Of a stretch of DNA of 64,000 nt, positions 1-7,854 are shown one piece after another (positions within the stretch are counted from its first letter, which is position 1; each line of letters begins with the position of its first letter). Where the stretch lies: NCBI GenBank assembly GCA_964344055.1, contig CAYFLT010000012.1, positions 1 to 64,000 on the forward strand, in the 5' to 3' direction. The position numbers and the translations under genes are program-made. The DNA is from OFTM10 sp964344055 (GTDB lineage: Bacteria; Actinomycetota; Acidimicrobiia; Acidimicrobiales; Aldehydirespiratoraceae). The notes below the pieces were generated by a model that searched no databases, was not told the DNA's origin, and was given only the letters and a program-made list of their open reading frames with translations.

Positions 1-48
1 TACACCCCCCGGAGCCTGCTCGACACCGCCCGCACGTTCTTCGCCTGA
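1..48 (+). CDS. C-terminal end of an unidentified gene (truncated by window start)
   Basis: Reading from base 1 gives 15 codons (YTPRSLLDTARTFFA) then TGA. Every one of the 15 sense codons ends in G or C, as in the real genes of this window, which is the only support for coding. The gene starts outside the window and the fragment is too short to assign. It converges with the minus-strand lipoprotein gene that ends at base 87. Confidence 0.45.
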   Translation, partial: YTPRSLLDTARTFFA

Positions 49-57
49 GCCTGGCTC

Positions 58-74
58 GCCCCACAGAACGGGGC
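58..74. terminator. Possible bidirectional terminator hairpin
   Basis: Inverted repeat GCCCC-N7-GGGGC lies between two convergent genes (stops at 48 on + and 87 on -). It has no T tract on either side, so it is only a candidate for a GC-rich stem that ends transcription. Confidence 0.3.
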
Positions 75-86
75 TGGTCCCGCGGG

Positions 87-773
87 TCAGCCGTCGGCGG
101 TGGTCGTGGTGTCCTCGGGCTCGGTGGTGGTCGAGGCGGGGACGGTCTCGGTCGGCTCCACGAACTCGGGGTCGTAGGTGTTGTAGTCGTGGGTGGTGAG
201 CACGTCTTCGGTGTCGCCGGTGCTGGTGGGGATCACCGTCCGTTCGCCGTTGTAGCGGATGCGCACCGCGACGATGTTGTCGAAACCCATCGTGGTGTAG
301 ACGAGCTGGGCCGCAGCGTTGCGGAGGACCTCGTTCTCCGGGATGATCACCTCGCCGTCGATGTCGGTGACGACGACATCGATGTTGGCCACGTCGTTGT
401 CGTTCACCGAAGCGGAGAGGAGGGTGAACTCCGACAGCGGGTTGAACAGTCCTAGCTCCACTTCCTCCTCGGTGCGCAGATCGCCGAACAGGAGAGAGAG
501 GCGCTCGAGCAGGGTGGCAGTGGTGTCGATCTCGCGCTCGACGAAGGAGACGACGGCCCGGTCGGTCTCGGATGCGAACAGGAGGAAGAGCTGGATGCTG
601 ACGGTCCTCGGGGTCTCCGGGACCGTGGTCGCGGTGGTGGTGGTGATGTCGGTGCGCAGCTCGTCGGGAAGCTGCTCGGGGTTGATCGGCTGGGCCGACT
701 CGTCGGTGGGTAGGGAGCAGCCGGCGACGACGACGAGGAAGGCCAGCGCGCCGGTGAACAGCCGTCTCGTCAT
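87..773 (-). CDS. GerMN-domain lipoprotein (LpqB-like, short form)
   Basis: A 228-residue secreted protein. The N terminus has two arginines, a hydrophobic stretch (about residues 8-18) and a lipobox VAGC with the lipidated Cys at 19, so it should be anchored on the outer face of the membrane. A Thr/Pro linker follows, then a GerMN-like domain (about 58-185) and a Thr/Glu-rich tail. The start ATG overlaps the kinase stop by 4 bp (ATGA), implying translational coupling. The order response regulator - kinase - GerMN lipoprotein matches mtrA-mtrB-lpqB of other actinobacteria. The C-terminal beta-propeller of classical LpqB (usually near 580 residues) is absent. The role in kinase signalling is inferred from context. 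Confidence 0.75.
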   Translation of the reverse strand: MTRRLFTGALAFLVVVAGCSLPTDESAQPINPEQLPDELRTDITTTTATTVPETPRTVSIQLFLLFASETDRAVVSFVEREIDTTATLLERLSLLFGDLRTEEEVELGLFNPLSEFTLLSASVNDNDVANIDVVVTDIDGEVIIPENEVLRNAAAQLVYTTMGFDNIVAVRIRYNGERTVIPTSTGDTEDVLTTHDYNTYDPEFVEPTETVPASTTTEPEDTTTTADG

Positions 774-2161
774 TGCTCGTCCTTCGGGAGGGAGACCACG
801 AACCGGGCGCCGGGGAGCCCGTCACGCCGGTCCTCCACCCAGACATGGCCGCCGTGGAGGCCGACGTGTTCGGTGCCGAGGGAGAGCCCCAGCCCCGACC
901 CCGTGCCCTGGCCCCTGCGGCCGCCCGCGCTCCCACGCGAGAAGCGGTCGAAGATCACGCTGCGCTCCTCGTAGGGCACACCCGGTCCCTCGTCCTCGAC
1001 CGCGAGCTGGACGGTCTCGTGGCGTTCTCGGATCTCGATCCGGACCTTCCCGGCCCCGTACTTCGTCGCGTTGTCGAGCAGGTTGGCGACGACTTGCGCC
1101 AGCCGCCGCTTGTCGCCGGTGATCACCACGTGCTCTACGGCACCGGTGTCGACGGCGGTGTCGGGGTGGCGCCCGTGGGCGACGGCCTGGCGGATGAACT
1201 CGATCAGGTCGATCGGTTCGGCCTGCAGGGATGCGGTGCCGACGTCGTAGCGGCTGATCTCGAGGAGGTCCTCGACGAGATCGGTGAAGCGGCTGATGTC
1301 GTCGGTGAGGAGGTCGAGTGCGGTCTGGTTGCGCTCCGAGAGCTCTTCTCGCCGGTTGTTGAGCACCTCGACCGAGGCGTTGAGCGTCATCAGGGGGGAA
1401 CGGAGTTCGTGGCTGACCTCCGAGGCGAACCGGGCATCCCGCTCGATGCGGTCCTCGAGCGCTCGGGCCATCCCGTTGAACGATGCGGTCAAGGACGCGA
1501 GATCCGCGTCGGCCGGAGGGTCGAGCCGTGTGTCGAGCTCGCCGGCGGCCAGCGACTCGGCCGCGGCCCGGACCTCGACGAGTGGGGTGAGCGTGCGTCT
1601 CGACGCCCACGAGCCCACCGCGGCAGCGAGCAGGGTGGCCGTGGCCGACACGCCGACGATGATGATGACCAGGGTGTTGACCGTGTCCTCGACGTCGTCG
1701 ATCAGCGACGCCTCGTAGTAGGCGGCGTCGAGGTCCGGGATCGGTATCCCGGTGATCAGGGCAGGCTGGTCGTCGAGGCGGGCCCGGATACGCGCGGCGG
1801 ACCCCGCCTGGACGCGGTCCACGAGGTCCATCGGAACGGTGTCCTGGTTGAAGACGAGGCCCCGGGTACCCGTCCACTCGGTGCCCACCCGGACCAACGC
1901 CTGGGACCGCTCGGTGAGCGTGAGCGATCGGAAGATCAAATCGAGTCCCTCGGGGTCGGTCTCCTCGGTGATCTGCCCCTCGAACCGCTGGGCGTTGCGG
2001 ATGACGACGGCGAAGGTGCGTCGCTCCCGGTCGTCGAGCAGGTTCTGGCGGGCCAGGGTGAGCGTGGCCACTGCGATCGTCACGGAGAGCAGCAGGCCGC
2101 CGAGCGCGAAGAGCAGGGTGATGCGGGCCCGAAGGCCGAGGCGTCCCCAGAGTCTCCGCAT
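770..2161 (-). CDS. Two-component sensor histidine kinase (MtrB-like)
   Basis: 463 residues. Transmembrane segments near 15-37 and 164-185 flank an extracytoplasmic sensor region of about 125 residues; HAMP follows (about 186-240). The dimerisation box contains the phosphorylatable His251 in SEVSHELRSP. The ATPase domain shows the N box (NLLDNATKYG, near 360), G1 (DEGPGVP, near 390) and G2 (GTGSGLGLSL, near 419). It should sense an envelope signal and phosphorylate the regulator encoded 8 bp upstream. It is coupled by an ATGA overlap to the GerMN lipoprotein. Resemblance to MtrB rests on domain order and gene neighbours. Confidence 0.9.
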   Translation of the reverse strand: MRRLWGRLGLRARITLLFALGGLLLSVTIAVATLTLARQNLLDDRERRTFAVVIRNAQRFEGQITEETDPEGLDLIFRSLTLTERSQALVRVGTEWTGTRGLVFNQDTVPMDLVDRVQAGSAARIRARLDDQPALITGIPIPDLDAAYYEASLIDDVEDTVNTLVIIIVGVSATATLLAAAVGSWASRRTLTPLVEVRAAAESLAAGELDTRLDPPADADLASLTASFNGMARALEDRIERDARFASEVSHELRSPLMTLNASVEVLNNRREELSERNQTALDLLTDDISRFTDLVEDLLEISRYDVGTASLQAEPIDLIEFIRQAVAHGRHPDTAVDTGAVEHVVITGDKRRLAQVVANLLDNATKYGAGKVRIEIRERHETVQLAVEDEGPGVPYEERSVIFDRFSRGSAGGRRGQGTGSGLGLSLGTEHVGLHGGHVWVEDRRDGLPGARFVVSLPKDEQ

Positions 2162-2169
2162 CGGTGTCC

Positions 2170-2850
2170 TCAGGTCTGGAGCTTGTAGCCGAGGCCTCGG
2201 ACGGTGACCACGTGGCGGGGGTTGGCGGCGTCGGTCTCGATCTTGGTCCGGAGCCGCCGGATGTGGACGTCGACCAGCCGGCCGTCACCGAAATAGCCGT
2301 ACCCCCACACGCGTTCGAGGAGCACCTCGCGGCTGAACACCCGACCGGGGTTCGAGGCGAGCTCGACCAGCAGGCGGAACTCGGTCTTGGTCAGATGGAC
2401 CTCTTCGCCACCGACCCGGACGACACCCTCGTCGGGAACGATCTCGAGTTCGCCGAAGATCATCTGGGGCGAGCCCGGCTCGGCGGTGCGGGCCCGTCGC
2501 AGGAGAGCACGGATCCGCGCCGAAAGCTCCTTGGGCGCGAATGGCTTGGTGAGGTAGTCGTCGGCACCGGCCTCGAGACCGGCGACCACGTCGTGGGTGT
2601 CGGCGCGAGCCGTGACCATGACGATCGGCACGTCGCTGACCCGCCGGATGGCCCGGCAGACGTCGAATCCGTCGATGCCCGGAAGCATGATGTCGATCAG
2701 GACCACGTCGGCCGCTTCGCGGGTGAACGCGTTCAGCGCATCCTCACCACTGTCGGCTTCCTCGACCTGCCAGCCTTCGTCCTCGAGCGCCAGCTTGACC
2801 GCCGTGCGGATTCGCTCGTCGTCTTCCACCGTCAGTATTCGCGTACCCAT
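2170..2850 (-). CDS. OmpR/PhoB-family response regulator (MtrA-like)
   Basis: 226 residues. The receiver domain (about 4-117) has the acidic pocket E9/D10/D11, phospho-acceptor D53 (VVLIDIMLPG), T80 and K102 (LTKPF). The winged-helix DNA-binding domain (about 128-226) ends in HIRRLRTKIE and TVRGLGYKL, typical of the OmpR class. It is the first gene of the minus-strand signalling operon and partner of the kinase 8 bp downstream. Wing motif and neighbours resemble MtrA, an essential actinobacterial regulator of cell-wall and division genes, but PhoP- or RegX-type identity cannot be excluded from sequence alone. Confidence 0.92.
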   Translation of the reverse strand: MGTRILTVEDDERIRTAVKLALEDEGWQVEEADSGEDALNAFTREAADVVLIDIMLPGIDGFDVCRAIRRVSDVPIVMVTARADTHDVVAGLEAGADDYLTKPFAPKELSARIRALLRRARTAEPGSPQMIFGELEIVPDEGVVRVGGEEVHLTKTEFRLLVELASNPGRVFSREVLLERVWGYGYFGDGRLVDVHIRRLRTKIETDAANPRHVVTVRGLGYKLQT

Positions 2851-2905
2851 CGGAACCGATGCTGCCAGATATCCGAGGGGGATGGGACGTCAGCCCCCAG
2901 GATTC

Positions 2906-3697
2906 TCAGGCGTGGTGGGCTCCACCGTCGTCGATCAGGGCCGAGAAGGCGTCGAAGATTCCGGGAGCGGCGCCGAAGAACGCGCCCCCTGAGGACTGAC
3001 GGTCCTCGAGTCGGGCCCCGGCCTCGGTGGCGATCAGGGCGCCCGCGGCGGTGTCCCATGCGCCGAGTCCGCGCTCGTAGTAGGCGTCGACCCGGCCGCA
3101 GGCCAGGAAGCAGAGGTCGAGCGCGGCTCCTCCGAAGCGGCGGATGTCGCGGACTCCGGGCAACACCTCCGTGAGGACCTCGGCCTGAGCGCCCCGGCGG
3201 TCGCGATCGTACGAGAAACCCGTGGCGACGAGTGCAGTCGTCAGATCGGTGAGGCCACTGGCTCGGATCGAACGACCGTCGAGGGTTGCACCACCACCTC
3301 GACTGGCTCGGAACCGTTCGTCACGGATTGGATCGTGAACGGCACCGATGCCGGCCTCCCCGTCGACTTCGGCAGCGATCGAGACCGAGAATCCGGGGAG
3401 GTCGTAGAGGAAGTTGGTGGTGCCGTCGATCGGGTCGATGAGCCACGTCACCCCGCTCCGGCTCTGCTTCGACGCACCTTCCTCGCCGAGGAAGCCGTCG
3501 TCAGGACGGGCCTCGGAGATCACCTCGACGATGGCGGCTTCGGACCAACGGTCCATCTCGGTGACCATGTCCGTGCCGCTCGACTTGGTGTCGATCGACA
3601 GGTTCCGCCGCACGTCGGGTGACTGGAGGGTGGGCACGACCCGATCGAGTGCCGCATCGGCGAGGGCCAGGAGTTCCTCCAGCAGGCTGGGGTTCAC
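2906..3697 (-). CDS. Inositol monophosphatase family protein
   Basis: A 263-residue Mg-dependent phosphatase of the IMPase/FBPase superfamily; substrates in actinobacteria include inositol-1-phosphate, histidinol-phosphate and PAP. Visible motifs are FLGEEG (metal ligand Glu), DPIDGTTNF (metal-binding Asp cluster) and the C-terminal GAWDTAAGALIATEAG. The GTG start at 3697 is chosen because it forms a GTGA overlap with the stop of the upstream membrane-protein gene and precedes the first helix; a longer reading from 3742 would run inside that gene. Which phosphate ester it hydrolyses cannot be read from the sequence. Confidence 0.85.
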   Translation of the reverse strand: MNPSLLEELLALADAALDRVVPTLQSPDVRRNLSIDTKSSGTDMVTEMDRWSEAAIVEVISEARPDDGFLGEEGASKQSRSGVTWLIDPIDGTTNFLYDLPGFSVSIAAEVDGEAGIGAVHDPIRDERFRASRGGGATLDGRSIRASGLTDLTTALVATGFSYDRDRRGAQAEVLTEVLPGVRDIRRFGGAALDLCFLACGRVDAYYERGLGAWDTAAGALIATEAGARLEDRQSSGGAFFGAAPGIFDAFSALIDDGGAHHA

Positions 3698-3984
3698 TGC
3701 TGTTCTCGGCGGGCTTGTTCGAGTTGCTCCTGGGCCTTCCATTCGGCCATCGCCCGCATCGTGAGCACGGCGACGATCGCGACGCCGGCCGCGGCGACCG
3801 CGGCGCTCAGGACGCCCACCGCGCCCGCGGCGGTCGTGCAGCCGTCGTCACACTGCAGGTCGGTCACCGCGAATCCGATCAGTCCGCCGCACAGGCCGGC
3901 GATCACGATGGACAGGAGTGCCAGGAGCCGGGCCAGGACGGACGGAGCGGCGTTCACGGGCGGAGATGCGGGCTCGGTCGACAT
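3694..3984 (-). CDS. Small two-helix membrane protein, unknown function
   Basis: 96 residues with two predicted transmembrane helices (about 18-42 and 52-76) separated by a short loop with two cysteines (LQCDDGC), then a charged, Gln/Glu/Arg-rich C-terminal helix. No family is recognised. It is translationally coupled by a 4-bp GTGA overlap to the IMPase-family gene, so it is probably co-expressed with it. The loop Cys pair could form an extracytoplasmic disulphide, which is inference. The 45 bp between its start and the divergent mannosyltransferase gene must hold both promoters. Confidence 0.6.
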   Translation of the reverse strand: MSTEPASPPVNAAPSVLARLLALLSIVIAGLCGGLIGFAVTDLQCDDGCTTAAGAVGVLSAAVAAAGVAIVAVLTMRAMAEWKAQEQLEQARREQQ

Positions 3985-4029
3985 CGGTGGGAGCCTACCG
4001 ACGCACGGGCCCTCTAGAGTTCACGACCT

Positions 4030-4752
4030 GTGCGTACCCTGGTCGTCCTCCCCACCTATGACGAGGCGGCGAACATCGAAGAGGTGCTTCGTCGACTTCG
4101 CGCCGCGTGCCCTGACGCGCACGTGCTCGTGGTGGACGATTCGAGTCCGGACGGCACCGCGGACGTCGCCGAACGGGTAGCGGCCGAGATCGGCAATGTC
4201 GAGGTCCTGCGACGACCCGCCAAGTCCGGGCTCGGGTCGGCGTACCGGGAGGGGTTCCGCCACGGGCTGGTGAACGGCTTCGACGTGATGGTCGAGATGG
4301 ACTCCGACCTCTCCCACGATCCCGCCGCCCTCCCGACCCTGCTCGACGCGGTCGAGAACGGAGCCGACCTCTCGATCGGTAGCCGGTACATCCCGGGCGG
4401 GTCGATCCCTGACTGGTCGTGGCATCGGCGGGCGCTCTCCCGGTGGGGCAACCGCTACGCGGCCGTGGTTCTCGGTATCGACGTCGCCGATGCCACCAGC
4501 GGCTACCGCGCCTATCGGGCCACCGCCCTCGCGGAGGTCGACTTCCACACGGTGCGCGCGGACGGCTACGGCTTCCAGATCGAGATGGCCCATCGGGTGC
4601 TGGCCACCGGCGGGTGCGTCACCGAGGTCCCGATCTCGTTCACCGATCGAATCCGCGGCACGTCGAAGATGTCGAGCCGGATCGTGGTGGAGGCGCTGGT
4701 GCTCGTCACCTGGTGGGGATTGCGGGATCGGGTCCTCAGGTTCCGTCGCTGA
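4030..4752 (+). CDS. Polyprenol monophosphomannose synthase (GT2 family, DPM1/Ppm1-like)
   Basis: 240 residues, GTG start at the first base of the open frame. This is the soluble catalytic domain only, as in DPM1: PTYDEAANI at the nucleotide-binding end, VVDDSSPDGT, the metal-binding DSD in MDSDLSHDP, SRYIPGG, and DATSGYRAYR near 156. The family transfers mannose from GDP-mannose to polyprenol phosphate; in actinobacteria the product feeds lipoglycan synthesis and protein mannosylation. There are no membrane helices and no fused acyltransferase domain. A related polyprenol-phosphate glucosyl- or GlcNAc-transferase role is possible. Confidence 0.85.
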   Translation: MRTLVVLPTYDEAANIEEVLRRLRAACPDAHVLVVDDSSPDGTADVAERVAAEIGNVEVLRRPAKSGLGSAYREGFRHGLVNGFDVMVEMDSDLSHDPAALPTLLDAVENGADLSIGSRYIPGGSIPDWSWHRRALSRWGNRYAAVVLGIDVADATSGYRAYRATALAEVDFHTVRADGYGFQIEMAHRVLATGGCVTEVPISFTDRIRGTSKMSSRIVVEALVLVTWWGLRDRVLRFRR

Positions 4753-4781
4753 CGGCCGACGGGAACCGCATGGAGACCGAC

Positions 4782-5600
4782 ATGAGCACCCTCGTGCCGC
4801 CGCGCCGACTCGGTGCGCTGCTGCGTCAGGCAAGAGTCGCGGCAGGGATGGATCTCATCGACCTCGCGGGCGCCACCCCGCTCAGTGTGGTGGACCTCGA
4901 TGACCTCGAGCACGGGCGCCGGATGGTCGACGACGACGTCCTCCGCGACCTGATCCAGCTCTACGGGGTCGAGGATGCCGGCATCGTCCCCGAGCGATCC
5001 CAGCTGGTGATCGACCTCGACGAGGGCCGCATCGCCGTCAACCGTGCCGACATCAACATCGACGAGGTGACCGGGCCCGACGCCGTTCTGGCCCGGTATC
5101 TCGCCCTCGTCTACCGGCTCCGTGATCTTCCGCTCGGTACGCCCATCCCCCTGCGGGATGTGGACCTGGAGATCCTCTCGACCGCCCTGCATCTCGAGAC
5201 GGTGGAGGTCGAAACCCGCCTCAGGCGGCTCATGGCCGACGAGGACGAGGTTGCGCTCGACCAGAAACGCATCCGGCGCCGGCTGCTCCTTCCGCTCGTC
5301 GGTGTGGTGATCGCCGCGTCGTCGGCCGGTGTGCTCGTACTGGTGGCGGAGAACTCTCCCCAGCCGGAACCGAACCCGGTGGTCACGAGCACCGCGGTGC
5401 AGCCGGCCGCCACTGATGTGGGCACCGGCGCGATCGTCGACGCCGACGTCGGATCGGCGCGGGTCACGACGGGCGCCGTCGTCGATGCCCCCGAGGTGAC
5501 CACCGATCTCGGCACCGGTGCAGCAGTCGTCTCCTCCACCGAGGTCGAGACCGACATCGGCACCGGTGGCGCAGTGGTCGAAAACCCCGACGCCGACTGA
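4782..5600 (+). CDS. HTH-domain single-pass membrane protein with repetitive C-terminal tail
   Basis: 272 residues from the ATG at 4782, which has GGAG 6 bases upstream; an in-frame ATG at 4770 is possible. The N terminus (about 6-60) resembles an Xre-type helix-turn-helix (GALLRQARVAAGMDLIDLA). A charged cytoplasmic region follows, then RRRLLLP and one transmembrane helix (about 168-190). The outside tail holds four degenerate copies of a unit built on T-D-(V/L/I)-G-T-G-(A/G)-x-V-V. The layout (HTH, helix, outside tail) recalls RodZ-type cytoskeletal proteins, but no RodZ signature is seen; function unknown. Confidence 0.65.
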   Translation: MSTLVPPRRLGALLRQARVAAGMDLIDLAGATPLSVVDLDDLEHGRRMVDDDVLRDLIQLYGVEDAGIVPERSQLVIDLDEGRIAVNRADINIDEVTGPDAVLARYLALVYRLRDLPLGTPIPLRDVDLEILSTALHLETVEVETRLRRLMADEDEVALDQKRIRRRLLLPLVGVVIAASSAGVLVLVAENSPQPEPNPVVTSTAVQPAATDVGTGAIVDADVGSARVTTGAVVDAPEVTTDLGTGAAVVSSTEVETDIGTGGAVVENPDAD

Positions 5601-5657
5601 TCTCGGGCCGCTGCGGCCCGGGCAGCTCCTCGCCGGCCGAGCTGGCAGACTGGCCGG

Positions 5658-6149
5658 GTGCGTCACTGGAAGGTCGCGGGAGGGTTGTTGGTCGACGACC
5701 GTGGGCTGCTCCTCGTCGCCAACCGGCGCCGCAACGGCAGCGTCGACTGGTCGACTCCAGGCGGGGTGATCGACGCTGGGGAGACCGCCATGCAGGCGCT
5801 CGGGCGTGAGGTCTCCGAGGAGACCGGGCTCGTCGTGGCCGAGTGGGAGCGTCTCTGCTGGACCGTATCGGTCGAGTTCGTCGAACTCGAGATGCTGCTC
5901 GACGTGGAGGTCCACCTGGCCGCCGCCTTCGCCGGGGATCTCACCCTCGAGGATCCCGACGGGATCGTCACTGATGCCGCCTTCCTCTCCGGTGCCGAGG
6001 TCGAACCACGGATGCGGCACAGCCCCCTGTGGGTACGGGAGCCGCTGGCCTTCTGGCTCGATCAGCCCTGGAGCGACATCCGGCACTTCAGCTACGCCGC
6101 CTTCGGCCGTGAGCCCGGCTCGCTGCGGGCCGAGCGCCGCGACGGGTGA
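5658..6149 (+). CDS. Nudix hydrolase
   Basis: 163 residues, GTG start. The Nudix box is complete: GGVIDAGETAMQALGREVSE followed by ETGL fits GX5EX7REUXEEXGU, so the enzyme should hydrolyse a nucleoside diphosphate linked to another moiety, with Mg. It overlaps the DNA polymerase IV gene by 4 bp (GTGA). The pairing with a translesion polymerase could suggest nucleotide-pool cleaning (MutT-like), but the substrate is not determinable from the motif. Confidence 0.88.
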   Translation: MRHWKVAGGLLVDDRGLLLVANRRRNGSVDWSTPGGVIDAGETAMQALGREVSEETGLVVAEWERLCWTVSVEFVELEMLLDVEVHLAAAFAGDLTLEDPDGIVTDAAFLSGAEVEPRMRHSPLWVREPLAFWLDQPWSDIRHFSYAAFGREPGSLRAERRDG

Positions 6150-7330
6150 GCAGCCTCCCCGACGGGCGCTCCCCCGACGGCACGCTCGGGTTTCTCCATG
6201 TCGACATGGACGCCTTCTTCGTGTCCTGCGAGCTCCGTCGTCGGCCGGAGCTCGCGAAGGAACCGGTCGTGGTCGGCGGAACCAGCGACCGCGGAGTGGT
6301 CGCCGCGGCGTCGTACGTGGCCCGGGCCTATGGCATCCATTCCGCCATGCCGACGTCGAGGGCTCGACGGCTCTGCCCCCACGCCGTGTTCCTGCCCGGG
6401 GACCACTCGCATTACGGCGAGGTGAGCGCCGAGGTGATGTCGATCTTCCGCGACGTGACGCCGCTGATCGAGCCCCTGTCGTTGGACGAGGCGTTCCTCG
6501 ACGTGCGGGGGGCGCTCCACGGAGAGGACCGAGCGGCTGCGATCGCGACCCGGCTTCGATCCGAGGTCTGGGAACGGCAACGGCTGACGTGCTCGGTGGG
6601 AGTGGCCACCAACAAGTTCCTGGCGAAGCTGGCCACCGAGCGGGCCAAGCCGAAGGCGAGCACCGACGGACCGGTGTTCGGCCGGGGGGTCCATGTCATC
6701 GAGGCCGGTCGGGAGTTGGAGTTCCTCCATCCGCTACCGGTTCGGGATCTGTGGGGCGTCGGACCCGCCACCGAAACGAAGCTGTCGCGCATGGGGATCG
6801 AAACGGTCGGTGACCTCGCGGCCCAGCCACTCGCGCGGGTGACCTCGGCGGTCGGGAACGCCGTGGGTCGCCATCTCCACGACCTCGCGCACGGTCGGGA
6901 CGACCGATCCGTGGTGGTCGAGCAGGCCGCGAAGTCGATCGGGCACGAGGAGACCATCACCGTGAAGGTGAGGTTCGGTGACTTCACCACCATCACTCGC
7001 TCGTCCACTCCTGCGGAACCGGTCGACGGGGCGCGCGCGATTGCAGGTGAGGCGGAGCGTCTCCTGTCCCAGGTGGACGTGTCGCCCGGGGTCCGGCTAC
7101 TGGGCGTGAGCGCCAGCCAGCTCGTTGAGCACCATTCCCACCAACTCAGTTTCGACGACCTCACCCAGCGTTNNNNNNNNNNGTGGAGCGATGCCGACGA
7201 TGTCGTCGACGAGATTCGGGAGCGATTCGGGTCGAACGCGATCGGTCCCGCAACCCTGTCCGAGCCGGGCAGCGGGGTGCGGAGGATGGAGCGGGGCCAG
7301 CAGCAATGGGGTCCGGATCGTCAGGTGTGA
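6146..7330 (+). CDS. dinB: DNA polymerase IV (Y-family translesion polymerase)
   Basis: About 394 residues across a 10-N gap. GTG start at 6146 overlaps the Nudix stop. The palm carries the metal-binding motifs HVDMDAFFVS and SLDEAFLDV; the fingers contain AAASYVARAYGIHSAM; the thumb HhH region is around DLWGVGPATETKLSRMGIETVGDL; the little finger follows from about residue 255. It synthesises across damaged DNA in an error-prone manner. The gap (7173-7182) sits in the last part of the little finger and the frame continues across it. No LexA box was seen upstream of the Nudix-dinB pair. Confidence 0.93.
   Translation: MSSLPDGRSPDGTLGFLHVDMDAFFVSCELRRRPELAKEPVVVGGTSDRGVVAAASYVARAYGIHSAMPTSRARRLCPHAVFLPGDHSHYGEVSAEVMSIFRDVTPLIEPLSLDEAFLDVRGALHGEDRAAAIATRLRSEVWERQRLTCSVGVATNKFLAKLATERAKPKASTDGPVFGRGVHVIEAGRELEFLHPLPVRDLWGVGPATETKLSRMGIETVGDLAAQPLARVTSAVGNAVGRHLHDLAHGRDDRSVVVEQAAKSIGHEETITVKVRFGDFTTITRSSTPAEPVDGARAIAGEAERLLSQVDVSPGVRLLGVSASQLVEHHSHQLSFDDLTQRXXXXWSDADDVVDEIRERFGSNAIGPATLSEPGSGVRRMERGQQQWGPDRQV
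7173..7182. other. Assembly gap (10 N) inside dinB
   Basis: Ten N bases near the 3' end of dinB. The same frame is open on both sides and continues with WSDADDVVDEIRERFG, a plausible little-finger sequence, so about three or four residues are hidden. Confidence 0.95.
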
Positions 7331-7429
7331 GTCCAGAAGATCTCGAAGGTTTGACGACCAAGCGCGTTGTTGAGGGGGTGGGCCTGTGCGACACTGGAGG
7401 CACACGACCACCGGGCCAAGGAGTTCGCG

Positions 7430-7819
7430 GTGCCGCTTTCCGAGGATGAACAGAGGATCCTCAGCGAGATCGAGGATCACCTGTACGAGTCCGACCCCGC
7501 GCTCGCGCGCGAGGTGGCGCAGACCACGATCTACACCCACGCGTTCCGCAATCTGAAGTGGGCGTCGTTCGGGTTCCTGGTCGGCGTGGTGCTGATGGTC
7601 GCCCTGCTGGCCACCAGCTTCGTGCTCTCCTTCATCGGGTTCCTGGTCATGCTCGCGAGCGTGCTGTGGTTCGAACGCAACGCTCGCCGTCTCGGCCGGG
7701 CCGGCCTCGAACAGATGACCTCCACCATGAGAGGCGGTGGCTTCCGCGACGTCATGGGTGGCGCCGGGGCCCGGATGCGTGAACGGTTCAACCGCCCCGA
7801 GGACTCTCCCGAGCAGTGA
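7430..7819 (+). CDS. DUF3040 family membrane protein
   Basis: 129 residues. The GTG at 7430 is chosen over the longer open frame because AAGGAG lies 6 bases upstream and the family usually begins PLSEDEQRIL as here. A short acidic N-terminal helix precedes a hydrophobic stretch of two transmembrane segments (about 45-85), then an Arg/Gly-rich tail. DUF3040 is widespread in actinobacteria and uncharacterised. It is convergent with the transglutaminase gene 35 bp downstream. Confidence 0.85.
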   Translation: MPLSEDEQRILSEIEDHLYESDPALAREVAQTTIYTHAFRNLKWASFGFLVGVVLMVALLATSFVLSFIGFLVMLASVLWFERNARRLGRAGLEQMTSTMRGGGFRDVMGGAGARMRERFNRPEDSPEQ

Positions 7820-7826
7820 TCGGTCG

Positions 7827-7847
7827 ACCGGCGCGGCGAGTGCCGGT
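7827..7847. terminator. Candidate terminator between convergent genes
   Basis: Inverted repeat ACCGGC-N9-GCCGGT in the 35-bp space between the DUF3040 stop and the transglutaminase stop. Position supports a shared terminator; there is no T run, so confidence is low. Confidence 0.35.
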
Positions 7848-7854
7848 TCGCGCA

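Noticed and set aside
773..2188. Long + strand open frame opposite the histidine kinase
   Set aside because: It is a GC-rich shadow of the kinase gene; the minus-strand frame has full kinase motifs and this one has no recognisable domain.
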